In this document: in pieces, positions 8,527-17,624 of the stretch
Layout: the number at the start of each line of letters is the position of its first letter
How positions within the stretch are numbered: the first letter of the stretch is position 1
Assembly: GCA_965222725.1 (NCBI GenBank)
Contig: OZ244969.1
Coordinates: forward strand, 3,038,001-3,102,000
Direction: 5' to 3'
Origin: GCA-2748575 sp965222725
Lineage (GTDB): Bacteria > Pseudomonadota > Gammaproteobacteria > Pseudomonadales > Ketobacteraceae
Length of the DNA stretch: 64,000 nucleotides
Made by a program: the position numbers and the translations under genes
The notes under the pieces: generated by a model
Database searches by the model: none
What the model saw: the letters and a program-made list of their open reading frames with translations, nothing else
Told to the model about the DNA's origin: nothing

Positions 8527-11325
8527 ATGGTGAGATTTCTTTTTAATTGGTGGCTTCTGGTGGTTCTGGTTTCCGGCATCGGCAATGCGCTGGCCGATGA
8601 CCCCTTGCCATTGATGGTGGTGGACCAGGAAGTCTACACCCGGGCAGTGGGGGATTTTGCTCTGGTGCTGGAAGATGAAACCGGAGAGTACGGGATTGAC
8701 GACATTATTACGCCCCCCCTGCAGCAACGTTTCCAACCGGCGGAAGAGGGCCTGGAATTCGGTTTCAGCAGCTCGGTGTTCTGGCTGAAATTCAGTGTCA
8801 GGAACGATTTGCCGGACATGGCTAATCTGGTGCTGAATGCCACCTATCCGCTGATTGATAAAATGGTGCTGTACCGGCAAACTCCGCAGGGCTTTGAAGC
8901 CCAACCGCTGGGGGACAGCTTTGCCTATCACCAGCGCCAGATTGACCTCACCAGTTTTGCCTTCAAGCTGCAGCTGCCTCCCGGCGAAACCGACACCTTT
9001 TACCTGGCTATAGAAAGTACCAGTACGCTCTCCATTCCCCTGACACTTTATACCGATCATGCCTTTTTCGAATACCTGCACGATCACCAGACCTATCTGG
9101 GGATTTTTTACGGTATCTGTTTTGGTCTGCTGGCCTATAACCTGTTTCTCTATTTTGCTATCCGGGAAAAAAGCTATATCTATTACGTTGGCTTTGTGCT
9201 GGCTAATGCTTATATCGCTTCCTGTTTCGATGGCTTTAATTACCGTTTTCTGCCGGAGTGGATTTACTACCAGGGCGTGGCCATTTACGTGTCCATGTGT
9301 ATTACCATGTGGTTTGCCTGCCAGTTCACCCGAGTTTATCTGGACACAGCCAATGCCATGCCCCGTATTGACCGCATGTTTCAGTTCTTTGCCATGGCAG
9401 GCATCGCGGGAGCCGTTGTGGTATCTGTCATCCCTTCGCGGGCGATATCCGTACTGATTCTGGTGACCATTGCATTCGCCATCATTTCTTTTCTGGTGTC
9501 CGCCTTTATCCGGGTCAGGCAGGGCTATGGGCCGGCGCGATTGTTCCTGCTGGCCTGGCTCGTTGTGCTTTCACCAATTTTCTTTGGCGTGCTCAATGCA
9601 TTGAAAATTCTGTCGCTTCACGAATTCACCCCTTACTTTCACAAGATGGGGGTGGCCGGGGAAATGATCATACTGTCTCTGGCGCTGGCCAATCGTATTA
9701 ACGTGCTCAAGGCCTCCGAACATGAAGCCCGTGAAAAAGCGAATCAGGCCAGGGCGGAAACCAAAGCCAAGAGTGAATTCCTGGCAAAAATGAGCCACGA
9801 AATCCGCACACCCATGAACGGCGTGCTGGGTATGTCGGAACTGTTAAAGGAAACGCCCCTTAAACCCAACCAGATTCATTATGTGCGTACTATTTATAAT
9901 TCCGGTCAGGCCTTGCTGGGAATCATTAACGACATCCTGGACTATTCCAAAATCGAAGCGGGCAAGCTGGATCTGGAAGCAACGGAATTTAATCTGGAAG
10001 ACCTGATTGATGAATGTGTTTCCGTGTTTGCCTTGCGCTCTTCGGATCAAAAGGTGCCTTTGATTTCATTGCTGGATCCGAAGGTACCCAAAATGGCCAT
10101 CGGGGATCCCACCCGCTTGCGCCAGATCATCATTAACCTGTTGGGCAACGCCTTTAAATTTACGGAAAAAGGCGAGGTGCAATTGAATGCCAAACTGGAA
10201 AAGCAGTTTGATGACAAAATGCTGGTGCGTTTTGACATTGTGGATACCGGTATCGGCATCTCTGCCGAAGCCCAGGCGCGCCTGTTTGAATCTTTTTCCC
10301 AGGCGGATTCCTCCACCACCCGCAAGTACGGTGGCACCGGGCTTGGCCTGGCCATTTGCAAACAGCTGGCGGAACTGATGGGCGGAGAAATTGGTGTTAC
10401 CAGTGAACCGGGCAGAGGGTCCACTTTCTGGTTTACGGCCATCTTTGATATTGCGGCCAATCAATCCGTGCAACAGCTGGAAGATGCACTGAAGGTTCTC
10501 AAAGGCAAACATGTGCTGGTGATTGATGACAATCTCCATGTAGTTCAGGTTATCCGCACCCTGGCAGAAAGCTGGGAGATGAAAGTGTCAGCGGCCCATA
10601 ACGGTGAGTCCGGACTGGCACTGGCCAGACAATTGCTGGCGGACAAGGTCACTATCGACATTGCGTTACTGGATCTGGAGTTGCCGGATACCAATGGTAT
10701 TGAAGTATCCCGGGAGTTGCTCAAAATGGGGGGCGATACCTTCCCCCATATTCTCATAACCTCCGCCCGCAATCTGCCGCAGCGCTCGGATCTGGAGCAT
10801 TCCGGTATTTCGGTTGCTATTGAAAAGCCCATGCCCGCCAGCCATTTGCGACGCCAGCTGGCCCGGGCACTCAGTGATCAGTCGGACGCGGCAAACCGCT
10901 GGTTCGAGGAGAACATCGAAACGGCGGACTTCGCCCGGCTTAAAGTCATGGTGGCGGAAGACAATAACGTCAACCAGCTGGTGGTGCTGGGCATGCTCAA
11001 ACGCCTGAATATCAAGCCGGTGATGGTCAGTAACGGGTTGCAGGCCGTGGAAGCCTACAAAGCCGAAGATCCACCCTTTGATGTGGTGTTGATGGATTGT
11101 GAAATGCCGGAAATGGACGGTTACGATGCCACCCAGCAGATTCGTTTATATGAGCACGACCTGAAACACCGGGCAGTGATTCTGGCGCTGAGCGCCCATG
11201 CCATGGCCGATCACCGGCAACGTTCCCTGGATTCAGGAATGGATGATCATATTTGCAAGCCGGTCACCATGGAGAGCCTGCGCGAAGCATTGACGGAAGC
11301 CATTGAAAAGCTGGGCGACAGTTAA
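8527..11325 (+). CDS. Hybrid sensor histidine kinase, 7TM-DISM sensor, two receiver domains
   Basis: This 932-residue membrane kinase has, in order, a signal sequence, a periplasmic 7TMR-DISMED2-like beta domain (about 30-165), seven membrane helices of the 7TM-DISM type (about 185-390) and a short coiled coil. HisKA carries His424 in MSHEIRTPMNG. The HATPase has INLLGNAFKF, DTGIGIS and GGTGLGLAI boxes. Two receivers follow, KHVLVIDDN...LLDLELPD with EKP, and KVMVAEDNN...LMDCEMPEMDG with CKP; both retain the acidic pair, the phosphoacceptor Asp and the Lys. DISMED2 domains are thought to bind carbohydrates or similar ligands. No DNA-binding output is adjacent. It is a close architectural paralogue of the kinase at 22580. 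Confidence 0.92.
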   Translation: MVRFLFNWWLLVVLVSGIGNALADDPLPLMVVDQEVYTRAVGDFALVLEDETGEYGIDDIITPPLQQRFQPAEEGLEFGFSSSVFWLKFSVRNDLPDMANLVLNATYPLIDKMVLYRQTPQGFEAQPLGDSFAYHQRQIDLTSFAFKLQLPPGETDTFYLAIESTSTLSIPLTLYTDHAFFEYLHDHQTYLGIFYGICFGLLAYNLFLYFAIREKSYIYYVGFVLANAYIASCFDGFNYRFLPEWIYYQGVAIYVSMCITMWFACQFTRVYLDTANAMPRIDRMFQFFAMAGIAGAVVVSVIPSRAISVLILVTIAFAIISFLVSAFIRVRQGYGPARLFLLAWLVVLSPIFFGVLNALKILSLHEFTPYFHKMGVAGEMIILSLALANRINVLKASEHEAREKANQARAETKAKSEFLAKMSHEIRTPMNGVLGMSELLKETPLKPNQIHYVRTIYNSGQALLGIINDILDYSKIEAGKLDLEATEFNLEDLIDECVSVFALRSSDQKVPLISLLDPKVPKMAIGDPTRLRQIIINLLGNAFKFTEKGEVQLNAKLEKQFDDKMLVRFDIVDTGIGISAEAQARLFESFSQADSSTTRKYGGTGLGLAICKQLAELMGGEIGVTSEPGRGSTFWFTAIFDIAANQSVQQLEDALKVLKGKHVLVIDDNLHVVQVIRTLAESWEMKVSAAHNGESGLALARQLLADKVTIDIALLDLELPDTNGIEVSRELLKMGGDTFPHILITSARNLPQRSDLEHSGISVAIEKPMPASHLRRQLARALSDQSDAANRWFEENIETADFARLKVMVAEDNNVNQLVVLGMLKRLNIKPVMVSNGLQAVEAYKAEDPPFDVVLMDCEMPEMDGYDATQQIRLYEHDLKHRAVILALSAHAMADHRQRSLDSGMDDHICKPVTMESLREALTEAIEKLGDS

Positions 11326-11390
11326 CCGGCCAGTTTTCAAGAACAGAACTATATGTTTAGATGTAGCTAATTGTTCGGCTGGGAATTTTT

Positions 11391-11774
11391 ATGAATACGG
11401 AAAAAGTTGTTTTCGCCTTTTTTATTGTATTGGCACTTACCCTGAACTTTGGCTTTTTTATCGGTGATGTGGATGACATTACCCATCACAATATTTACGA
11501 ATTATATGCCGCCCTGGTGATCAGTCTGATCGCCACCCTGCTTAAACTGGGGGATCGCACCCACATGGGCGCCGTGCTGCTGGCCACCAGTCTGGTGGCG
11601 GATCTGCAGCTTATTTGTGCTGCCATTATCTGGGGCTGGGCGGGCAATGTATCAGAAGCCGGCATTTCTCCGGGCACAGTGGCCAGTATTGTTTCCCTTT
11701 CCGGCGGCGCACTGCTGGCCAATATTCTTTCGGTGATTCTGCTGATTGTCGAAACCGTGATGGTGCGTCGTTGA
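11391..11774 (+). CDS. Small four-helix membrane protein (DUF6394-like)
   Basis: This 127-residue protein has about four hydrophobic helices: VVFAFFIVLALTLNFGFFIG, ELYAALVISLIATLLKL, GAVLLATSLVADLQLICAAI and SGGALLANILSVILLIVETV. A conserved-looking HHNIYELYAA stretch follows the first helix. From memory it resembles the DUF6394 family of marine gammaproteobacteria; no function is established. Its stop overlaps the TTG start of the potassium-channel gene (TTGA), so translation is probably coupled and the protein may be an accessory subunit of that channel. It leads a four-gene operon ending at 14927. Confidence 0.75.
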   Translation: MNTEKVVFAFFIVLALTLNFGFFIGDVDDITHHNIYELYAALVISLIATLLKLGDRTHMGAVLLATSLVADLQLICAAIIWGWAGNVSEAGISPGTVASIVSLSGGALLANILSVILLIVETVMVRR

Positions 11775-13501
11775 ACGGCATTAATTACGTTGCATTTCTG
11801 TTTTTGCGGCGCCTTCGTGCGCCGCTGATTCTTTTGATTGTCGTGTACTCGGTGAACATGCTCGGGTATGTGCTGATCCCCGGTGTGGATGGCGACGGCA
11901 ATCCCCACCACATGACCTTCTTCGATGCCTTTTATTTTGTCAGCTTTATGGGGTCCACTATCGGCTTTGGTGAAATTCCCTACGAGTTCACCAATGCCCA
12001 GCGTTTCTGGACCATGGGGGCCATGTACAGTACTGTCATCAGCTGGCTCTACAGTATCGGTTCGGTAATTGCCATCATGCGCGACGAAGCCTTTATTCGT
12101 CTGGTCATGCGTACCCGGTTTCGCTACCGGGTAAAGGCCATCCGGGAACCGTTTTACCTGGTGTGCGGTTATGGTCTTACCGGGAGTGTGGTCATCCAGC
12201 GTCTGGTAAACCGTGGCGTGCGTTGTGTGGTGATTGATATCAGTCCGGAGCGGATTGAGGCCATGGACCTGGACAACCTGGCCTTTGATGTTCCCTGCCT
12301 GTGCGCCGATGCGTCGGAACCGGATGCGCTGGACGATGCCGGTATCGAGCACCCTCATTGTGTGGGGGTGTTGTGCCTTACCAATGTGGATCATGTAAAT
12401 CTGTCCGTGGCCATTGCCAGCAAGTTGCTGGTGCCACACCGACTGGTGATCAGCCGCACGGAAACCGAGGAATATTCCCGCAATCTTGCCTCTTTTGGCA
12501 CCGATCACTCGGTTTATCCTTTCGAGATTTTTGCGGACTATCTCAACACAGCCATACACAATCCATATCGCCACCTGATACACGACTGGCTGGTGAGCCC
12601 CGAACACCGCCCGGTGTCCAGTGCCGGTAAACCCAAGTTCGGTACCTGGGTGATCTGTGGCTATGGCCGTTTCGGCAAGGCCCTGAAGAACTGCTTTGAC
12701 CTGCATGATGATGTCAGCACCGTGATCATCGAGCCCAATCCTGATCTGTACCGCGACGTGCCCGACGGGGATCTGGTGGTGAGCGGTCTGGGTACCGAAG
12801 CATCCACGCTCTTAGAAGCGGATATCAAGGACGCCGTGGGCATAGTGGCGGGTACGTCTGACGATGCCAACAACCTGTCCATTATCATGACGGCCCGGGA
12901 ACTCAAACCCAAACTGATCACCGTGGCACGCCAGAACAACCGCCTCAATACCAGTGTGTTCCGGGCCGCCAAGGTGGATATGATCATGGATCCCAGTTCG
13001 GTGATGGCCAATCACATCTTTTCCCTGATCAAGGCCCCTCAGATGATTGCCTTTCTCAACGAAATCCGTAACCAGAGCGAAGACTGGTGCGAAACCCTGG
13101 TACATGATCTGGACGAACTGGTAGGGGACCGGGAGCTGGACAGCTGGACCCTGAATATCACCAAAAAAACGGCTCCCGCCATTTTCGGCAGGCTGGCTCA
13201 CGGCGAGGATATTCCCCTGTCCACCCTTTACGCCCATCCTCTGGACCGGGGGCGAACCCTGCGCTGCAAGGTGTTAATGATCCGGCGGGATGGCAAGTAT
13301 ATCCTGACACCCGACCCTGACTTTTGTCTGCGCATAGAGGACCGCCTGTTGCTGTCCGGTCGTCGGGGTACCAGTTACTGGATGTACTGGGCACTCGAAA
13401 ATGCCCAGGTATTAGGATACATTCTTAGCGGTGAAGAAGGCAGCACGGGATATTTCTGGCGCAAGCTGAAGCGTATCCAACAAAAACAAGGTGAGGCATG
13501 A
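11771..13501 (+). CDS. RCK-gated potassium channel (ion channel plus two TrkA-N domains)
   Basis: From the TTG at 11771 the product is 576 residues. Helix 1 is LILLIVVYSVNMLGYVLI. The pore loop has a filter STIGFGE, a TVGYG-like potassium selectivity sequence, and helix 2 is MYSTVISWLYSIGSVIAIM. Two Rossmann RCK domains follow, with VCGYGLTGSVV and VICGYGRFGKA as nucleotide-binding turns, and a TrkA-C-like end. Such channels gate in response to NAD(H), ATP/ADP or Ca2+. An in-frame opening extends upstream to 11615, but that stretch lies inside the previous gene; the TTGA overlap indicates coupling. The ATGA overlap with the CBS gene downstream links the products. Confidence 0.9.
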   Translation: MNGINYVAFLFLRRLRAPLILLIVVYSVNMLGYVLIPGVDGDGNPHHMTFFDAFYFVSFMGSTIGFGEIPYEFTNAQRFWTMGAMYSTVISWLYSIGSVIAIMRDEAFIRLVMRTRFRYRVKAIREPFYLVCGYGLTGSVVIQRLVNRGVRCVVIDISPERIEAMDLDNLAFDVPCLCADASEPDALDDAGIEHPHCVGVLCLTNVDHVNLSVAIASKLLVPHRLVISRTETEEYSRNLASFGTDHSVYPFEIFADYLNTAIHNPYRHLIHDWLVSPEHRPVSSAGKPKFGTWVICGYGRFGKALKNCFDLHDDVSTVIIEPNPDLYRDVPDGDLVVSGLGTEASTLLEADIKDAVGIVAGTSDDANNLSIIMTARELKPKLITVARQNNRLNTSVFRAAKVDMIMDPSSVMANHIFSLIKAPQMIAFLNEIRNQSEDWCETLVHDLDELVGDRELDSWTLNITKKTAPAIFGRLAHGEDIPLSTLYAHPLDRGRTLRCKVLMIRRDGKYILTPDPDFCLRIEDRLLLSGRRGTSYWMYWALENAQVLGYILSGEEGSTGYFWRKLKRIQQKQGEA

Positions 13502-13932
13502 AGAAACTACCCACGATTGCAAACACAATGTCGCCGTTTCCCTATTCCATTGATGCGGAGTCCACCATTGCCAACGCGGCGGACATGATGAAGCAGCACG
13601 ACATTCATCACCTGCCGGTGACAGAAGGTGATGAGCTGGTCAGCGTGATTTCCAAAAACGAGGTGCGGCTGGTTACGGCGCCGTTTTCCTCCCACGCTGA
13701 CGCCCGGGATATTCTGGTGAAGGATGTGTGCAACCCGCGGGCTTTCAAGGTGGATATTCACGATTCCCTGGAGTACGCCCTGCGCCTGATGGTGGACCGG
13801 GGCATTGGCTCGGTGCTGGTTACCAAGAACGGCAAGTTATCCGGAATTCTGACTCACACCGATATCTGTAAAAAATTCGCCGAGCTGCTCAATCAGCTCA
13901 AGCCCAATCCGGATGGCACCGACGCAGCCTGA
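13498..13932 (+). CDS. CBS-domain pair protein
   Basis: This 144-residue soluble protein consists of two CBS motifs: TIANTMSPFPYSIDAESTI through LPVTEGDELVSVISKNEVR (about 5-60), and VKDVCNPRAFKVDIHDSLE through VLVTKNGKLSGILTHTDICK (about 75-128). CBS pairs bind adenosine nucleotides or c-di-AMP-like ligands and regulate channels and transporters. Its ATG overlaps the channel stop (ATGA), and its own TGA overlaps the ATG of the next gene (TGATG), so all three are translationally coupled. The most economical idea is a nucleotide-sensing regulator of the channel or the hydrolase. Confidence 0.88.
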   Translation: MKKLPTIANTMSPFPYSIDAESTIANAADMMKQHDIHHLPVTEGDELVSVISKNEVRLVTAPFSSHADARDILVKDVCNPRAFKVDIHDSLEYALRLMVDRGIGSVLVTKNGKLSGILTHTDICKKFAELLNQLKPNPDGTDAA

Positions 13933-14927
13933 TGAAAATCACCAATCCCTATTTTGACCCTGACCGGCCCCATCACAAACCCAACGGTTTCCGGAATCCG
14001 GCAGGCAGCCCCCGAGGGCGGCGCCTGTCGGCAGAGCTGGCCCGTGAGGCAGCCCATTTTCTGGGGGAGATGCGGCGCATGGTGCGGGATCCTTACCCCT
14101 TTCCCGATGACCATGTCATCCCCGAGGCAGATGCCCTGGAGCACTACGACAGCCTGCCTGAACCCTATCGCCTCACCTGGATAGGGCACGCCTGTTTTAT
14201 GGTGACCTTTAACGGCATCCGGGTGCTGACGGACCCTTACATGAGCCCATACGCCTCACCGGTGCCCCTTAAAACCACCAGGCGCCTGGTGCCTGCCGCC
14301 ATAAGGGAAACCCGGTTGCCTCCCCTGGACCTGATTCTGATTTCCCATAACCACTATGATCACCTGGATAGCGTGTCCCTGAAGCGCCTGGTTCAGGCCC
14401 ATCCTCAGGCGCAGGTGGTGGCGCCGCTGGGGCTGAAAGAGCTGCTGCTACGCCTTGGGTTTACACATATCACGGAACTGGACTGGTACGACAGCTGTGA
14501 ACGGGCCGGGGTGGAGATTCAGGCTGTCCCTGCCATCCATACCTCCAAGCGGGGTATCGGTGACACTAACCGCAGCCTCTGGTGCGGCTTCCGTATCAGC
14601 AGCGGGGATCGCTCCGTGTATTTCGCCGGCGACACGGCTTATGGTGAGGTCTTTCAGGAAATCGGCGCTCGCTGTGGCGGGTTTGATCTCGGCCTGGTGC
14701 CCATTGGTGCCTACCAGCCCCGGATTCTCATGAAACCAGTGCACTGCACCCCGGAAGAGGCCATTGCCATCGGCCGTGATATCGGGGCCCGCCACCTGGT
14801 AGGCATGCACTGGGGCACCATTCGACTCACCACAGAGCCCATGCTGGAGCCCCGGGACCGGTTTCTGGGGGCTGCCGACACGCTCAGCCGTCAGGTTATG
14901 AAAATTGGTGAGACTATTTCCTTCTGA
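13932..14927 (+). CDS. NAPE-PLD-like metallo-beta-lactamase-fold hydrolase
   Basis: This 331-residue protein lacks a signal peptide. N-terminal GFRNPAGSPRGRR, then TWIGHACFMV, and the metal motif HNHYDH (His139, His141, Asp143, His144) are followed by FAGDTAYGE, PIGAYQPRILMKPVHCTPEEA and MHWGTIRLTTEP. The last two are hallmarks of the N-acyl-phosphatidylethanolamine phospholipase D branch of the MBL fold. Those enzymes are binuclear zinc phosphodiesterases that release N-acylethanolamine from membranes. A lipid substrate is plausible but not shown here, since bacterial relatives are varied. The start overlaps the CBS stop by one base. The 3' end carries a 15-base tandem repeat crossing the stop codon. 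Confidence 0.85.
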   Translation: MKITNPYFDPDRPHHKPNGFRNPAGSPRGRRLSAELAREAAHFLGEMRRMVRDPYPFPDDHVIPEADALEHYDSLPEPYRLTWIGHACFMVTFNGIRVLTDPYMSPYASPVPLKTTRRLVPAAIRETRLPPLDLILISHNHYDHLDSVSLKRLVQAHPQAQVVAPLGLKELLLRLGFTHITELDWYDSCERAGVEIQAVPAIHTSKRGIGDTNRSLWCGFRISSGDRSVYFAGDTAYGEVFQEIGARCGGFDLGLVPIGAYQPRILMKPVHCTPEEAIAIGRDIGARHLVGMHWGTIRLTTEPMLEPRDRFLGAADTLSRQVMKIGETISF

Positions 14928-14958
14928 ACCTTCTCCTTCTGAACCATTTCCTTCCAGA
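14920..14958 (+). repeat. 15-base tandem repeat spanning a stop codon
   Basis: CCTTCTGAACC occurs at 14920-14930 and 14935-14945, with a decayed third copy beginning at 14950. The first unit contains the TGA stop of the MBL-fold gene. It looks like a small slippage duplication. Confidence 0.7.
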
Positions 14959-15043
14959 TGCAGCGTAAACCAATAACTGAGCCCTACAATCGGAGATTCT
15001 GTCCTACACTGAAATAGATAGACTCTCCGCTTGCAGGCCCTGA

Positions 15044-17614
15044 ATGATCGTAGGTACCAATCTGTTCACACAACTTCTTGATTTTACTGATGAAGGGATC
15101 ATCCTGGTGGATCTCGACAGCGGTAAAGTTGTGGATGTTAACCAGTCTGCGGCCAACTATATTCATCATAAAATTTTCAAGGCGGCGAGCTTTTCCTGGG
15201 CGGAAGTTTTTCCGGAGAGTGCCCGTACTCTCGAAGAGGCCCAGGCCGCCTTGCTGGCCAATCCCTCCATGATGGTGACCCGGCCCCTGCAGGTGCGCTC
15301 TTCCAGCAGCATGACGCTGGTGGTGCGCCTGGGAAAAATCTCCCAGCCTGACAAAAAATGCCTGGCGATCCTGCTCAAGCCTGCCTCTGGTGAGCAGGGC
15401 CGGATGGCCCGCCTGAACCAGATCTATTCCGTACTCAGCGAAACCAACAAGGTGGTGGCCAACAGCCAGACCCGGACAGACCTGTTTGAATCCATTTGCC
15501 GGATTGCCGTGGAAATCGGTGGCTTTCGCATGGCCTGGATCGGCATCAATCACGGCAAGCAAATGATTCCTGTGGCCCATTTTGGTGATGACCAGGGCTA
15601 CCTGAAAGAAATCAAGGTAACCACCGATGGCGCGGAAACGGCCCAGGGCCCGGTAGGCCAGTCGTTTCTGCAGAACACTATCTGTTGTGTGAATGACACC
15701 ACCAACGACAGTGCTTTTTCCGCATGGAAGAACGCCGCCAGCAAACGTAATTACCGCTCACTGGCGGCATTACCCATTCGAATTCAGGATCAGCCGATAG
15801 GTGTGTTCGCGCTCTATTCCCCGTTCACGGATCACTTTGACGCTGCCATGCTGGACCTGCTCAAGGATATGGCCAGTGATCTGGAACTGGGCCTGCACTG
15901 GATAGACCAGGAAACCAAACGGCTGGAAATGGAAGGCAAGTTCCGGCGCTTGTTTCAGGCCATTGAGCAAAGCGCCACGGCGGTTACCATTACCGATTCC
16001 AGTGGTGTGATTGAATACGTTAACCCGCATTTTTGTCAGCTGACGGGTTACAACCAGACCGAGGTGATGGGCCTGACCCCGCTGGAGCTGGCTACCGGTC
16101 CGGAAGGCCGGGTGGCCTACGCAGAAATTCAGCAGAACCTGATCAGCGGAAAGGAGTGGCGCGGTGAAATCTGTAATCGTGCCAAAGACGGCAGTGAATT
16201 CTGGACCCTGCAGCATATTGCCCCTATCCGCGATGAGCAGGGTGAGGTCACTCACTTTGTCAGTACCGCCTCCGACATTACCGAGCTGCATCATGCTCAG
16301 GAAACCATCGAAAAGCTGGCCTATTTTGATGAACTCACCAGCCTGCCCAACCGGCGCATGTTCTTCGACCGGCTGACCCAGTCCATCATAGGCGCCAGAC
16401 GCAACAATGAAACCTTTGCGGTCTGCTACCTGGATCTGGATGGTTTTAAAAATATCAATGATTCACTGGGCCATGAAACCGGCGACCTGCTGCTGGTGGA
16501 AGTGGCGAATCGCCTGAAAGAAAATGTGCGGGCCAAGGATACGGTGTCCCGTCTTGGCGGCGATGAATTTACCCTGATATTAACCGACGTGAAATCGCCC
16601 GATGATGCCTCGGTGGTATGCCGCAATATTATCAGCGCACTGGCCCTGCCCATGGAGCTGGCGGATACCCGGGTGGTGGTAACCACCAGTATTGGTATTG
16701 CCATTTACCCGAACGACGGCACCGAGCTGGATGACCTGACCCGTCATGCCGACCTGGCCATGTACCATGCCAAGGCAGCGGGGCGGAACAACTATCAGTA
16801 CTTTACCGCGGAAATGAACCACAAGGTGCAGGCCCGCATGGCCATGGAGCAGCGGTTGCGCCGGGCGATTGAGCAGCAGGAATTTGTCATGCGCTATCAG
16901 CCCATCATTGATGCGGTGGATGGCGCCATTGTGTCGGTGGAAGCGGTAGTGGAATGGTTGGAAAACGGTAAACTGGTACCGGCAGAAACCTTTATGCCGC
17001 TGGCGGAAGAAACCGGGCTGATAGCCGAGATAGGGCAGTGGGCGTTACGTCAGGCCTGTCTTGACTGTCTGCACCTTAACAAGCAAGCCATGCTGGATGT
17101 AAAAGTCAGCATCAATATTTCTTCCCACCAGTTCCGTAACCGCAATCAGCTCATGTCCTGGCTGGATGAGTTACTGAAAAGCACCGGCGTTGCCAGCCGC
17201 TTGCTGCAGTTTGAAATTAACGAAAGCATTCTCAGTGAAGACGTTAAAGCCAGCGTGGATACCCTGCGTAAAATCCGCAGCCGCGGCATTACCCTGGCAG
17301 TGGACAACTTTGGTATGGGTTACAGTTCGCTGCGCTATCTGAAGCGTTTCCCTGTAGACATTATAAAAATCGATCAGTCCTTCGTGCGTGATGTGGTGGA
17401 AGACGAAAACGATGCCGCCATTACATCGGCCATTATTGCCCTGGCGCATCAGTTGGACTTCAAGGTATTGGCGGAAGGGGTGGAAACCCGCAAGCATTTG
17501 CAGTTTCTGGAGCGGTACTGGTGTGACTTTCTGCAAGGAAGTTATTTCAGTCAGCCGATAACGGTGGACCAGTGTGTGGAGTATATCAATCGTAGTGTGG
17601 AGCAAATTGGTTGA
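15044..17614 (+). CDS. PAS-GAF-PAS-GGDEF-EAL protein with degenerate EAL site
   Basis: This is an 856-residue cytoplasmic protein. A PAS-like segment (about 5-100), a GAF domain (about 120-290) and a PAS/PAC (about 300-425) precede a GGDEF domain with LGGDEF (residues 505-509) and an upstream RxxD inhibitory site (RAKD), so diguanylate cyclase activity is likely. In the C-terminal EAL domain the signature is EAV (633-635) rather than EAL. FEINES replaces the ExTE-type motif, and the metal-binding DDFGTG has become DNFGMG (Asp754, Asn755). KID and AEGVET remain. Loss of a metal ligand suggests an inactive or binding-only phosphodiesterase half. Only 10 bases separate it from the next GGDEF-EAL gene. 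Confidence 0.93.
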   Translation: MIVGTNLFTQLLDFTDEGIILVDLDSGKVVDVNQSAANYIHHKIFKAASFSWAEVFPESARTLEEAQAALLANPSMMVTRPLQVRSSSSMTLVVRLGKISQPDKKCLAILLKPASGEQGRMARLNQIYSVLSETNKVVANSQTRTDLFESICRIAVEIGGFRMAWIGINHGKQMIPVAHFGDDQGYLKEIKVTTDGAETAQGPVGQSFLQNTICCVNDTTNDSAFSAWKNAASKRNYRSLAALPIRIQDQPIGVFALYSPFTDHFDAAMLDLLKDMASDLELGLHWIDQETKRLEMEGKFRRLFQAIEQSATAVTITDSSGVIEYVNPHFCQLTGYNQTEVMGLTPLELATGPEGRVAYAEIQQNLISGKEWRGEICNRAKDGSEFWTLQHIAPIRDEQGEVTHFVSTASDITELHHAQETIEKLAYFDELTSLPNRRMFFDRLTQSIIGARRNNETFAVCYLDLDGFKNINDSLGHETGDLLLVEVANRLKENVRAKDTVSRLGGDEFTLILTDVKSPDDASVVCRNIISALALPMELADTRVVVTTSIGIAIYPNDGTELDDLTRHADLAMYHAKAAGRNNYQYFTAEMNHKVQARMAMEQRLRRAIEQQEFVMRYQPIIDAVDGAIVSVEAVVEWLENGKLVPAETFMPLAEETGLIAEIGQWALRQACLDCLHLNKQAMLDVKVSINISSHQFRNRNQLMSWLDELLKSTGVASRLLQFEINESILSEDVKASVDTLRKIRSRGITLAVDNFGMGYSSLRYLKRFPVDIIKIDQSFVRDVVEDENDAAITSAIIALAHQLDFKVLAEGVETRKHLQFLERYWCDFLQGSYFSQPITVDQCVEYINRSVEQIG

Positions 17615-17624
17615 GGTTTAACGG

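Noticed and set aside
11615..11770. N-terminal extension of the potassium channel
   Set aside because: It lies entirely inside the preceding membrane-protein gene, and its sequence lacks channel features; TTG 11771 with a TTGA overlap is a better start.
11495..12706. Antisense open frame of about 400 codons inside the channel gene
   Set aside because: Reflects codon bias of the sense gene; the channel has filter and RCK motifs, the antisense has none.
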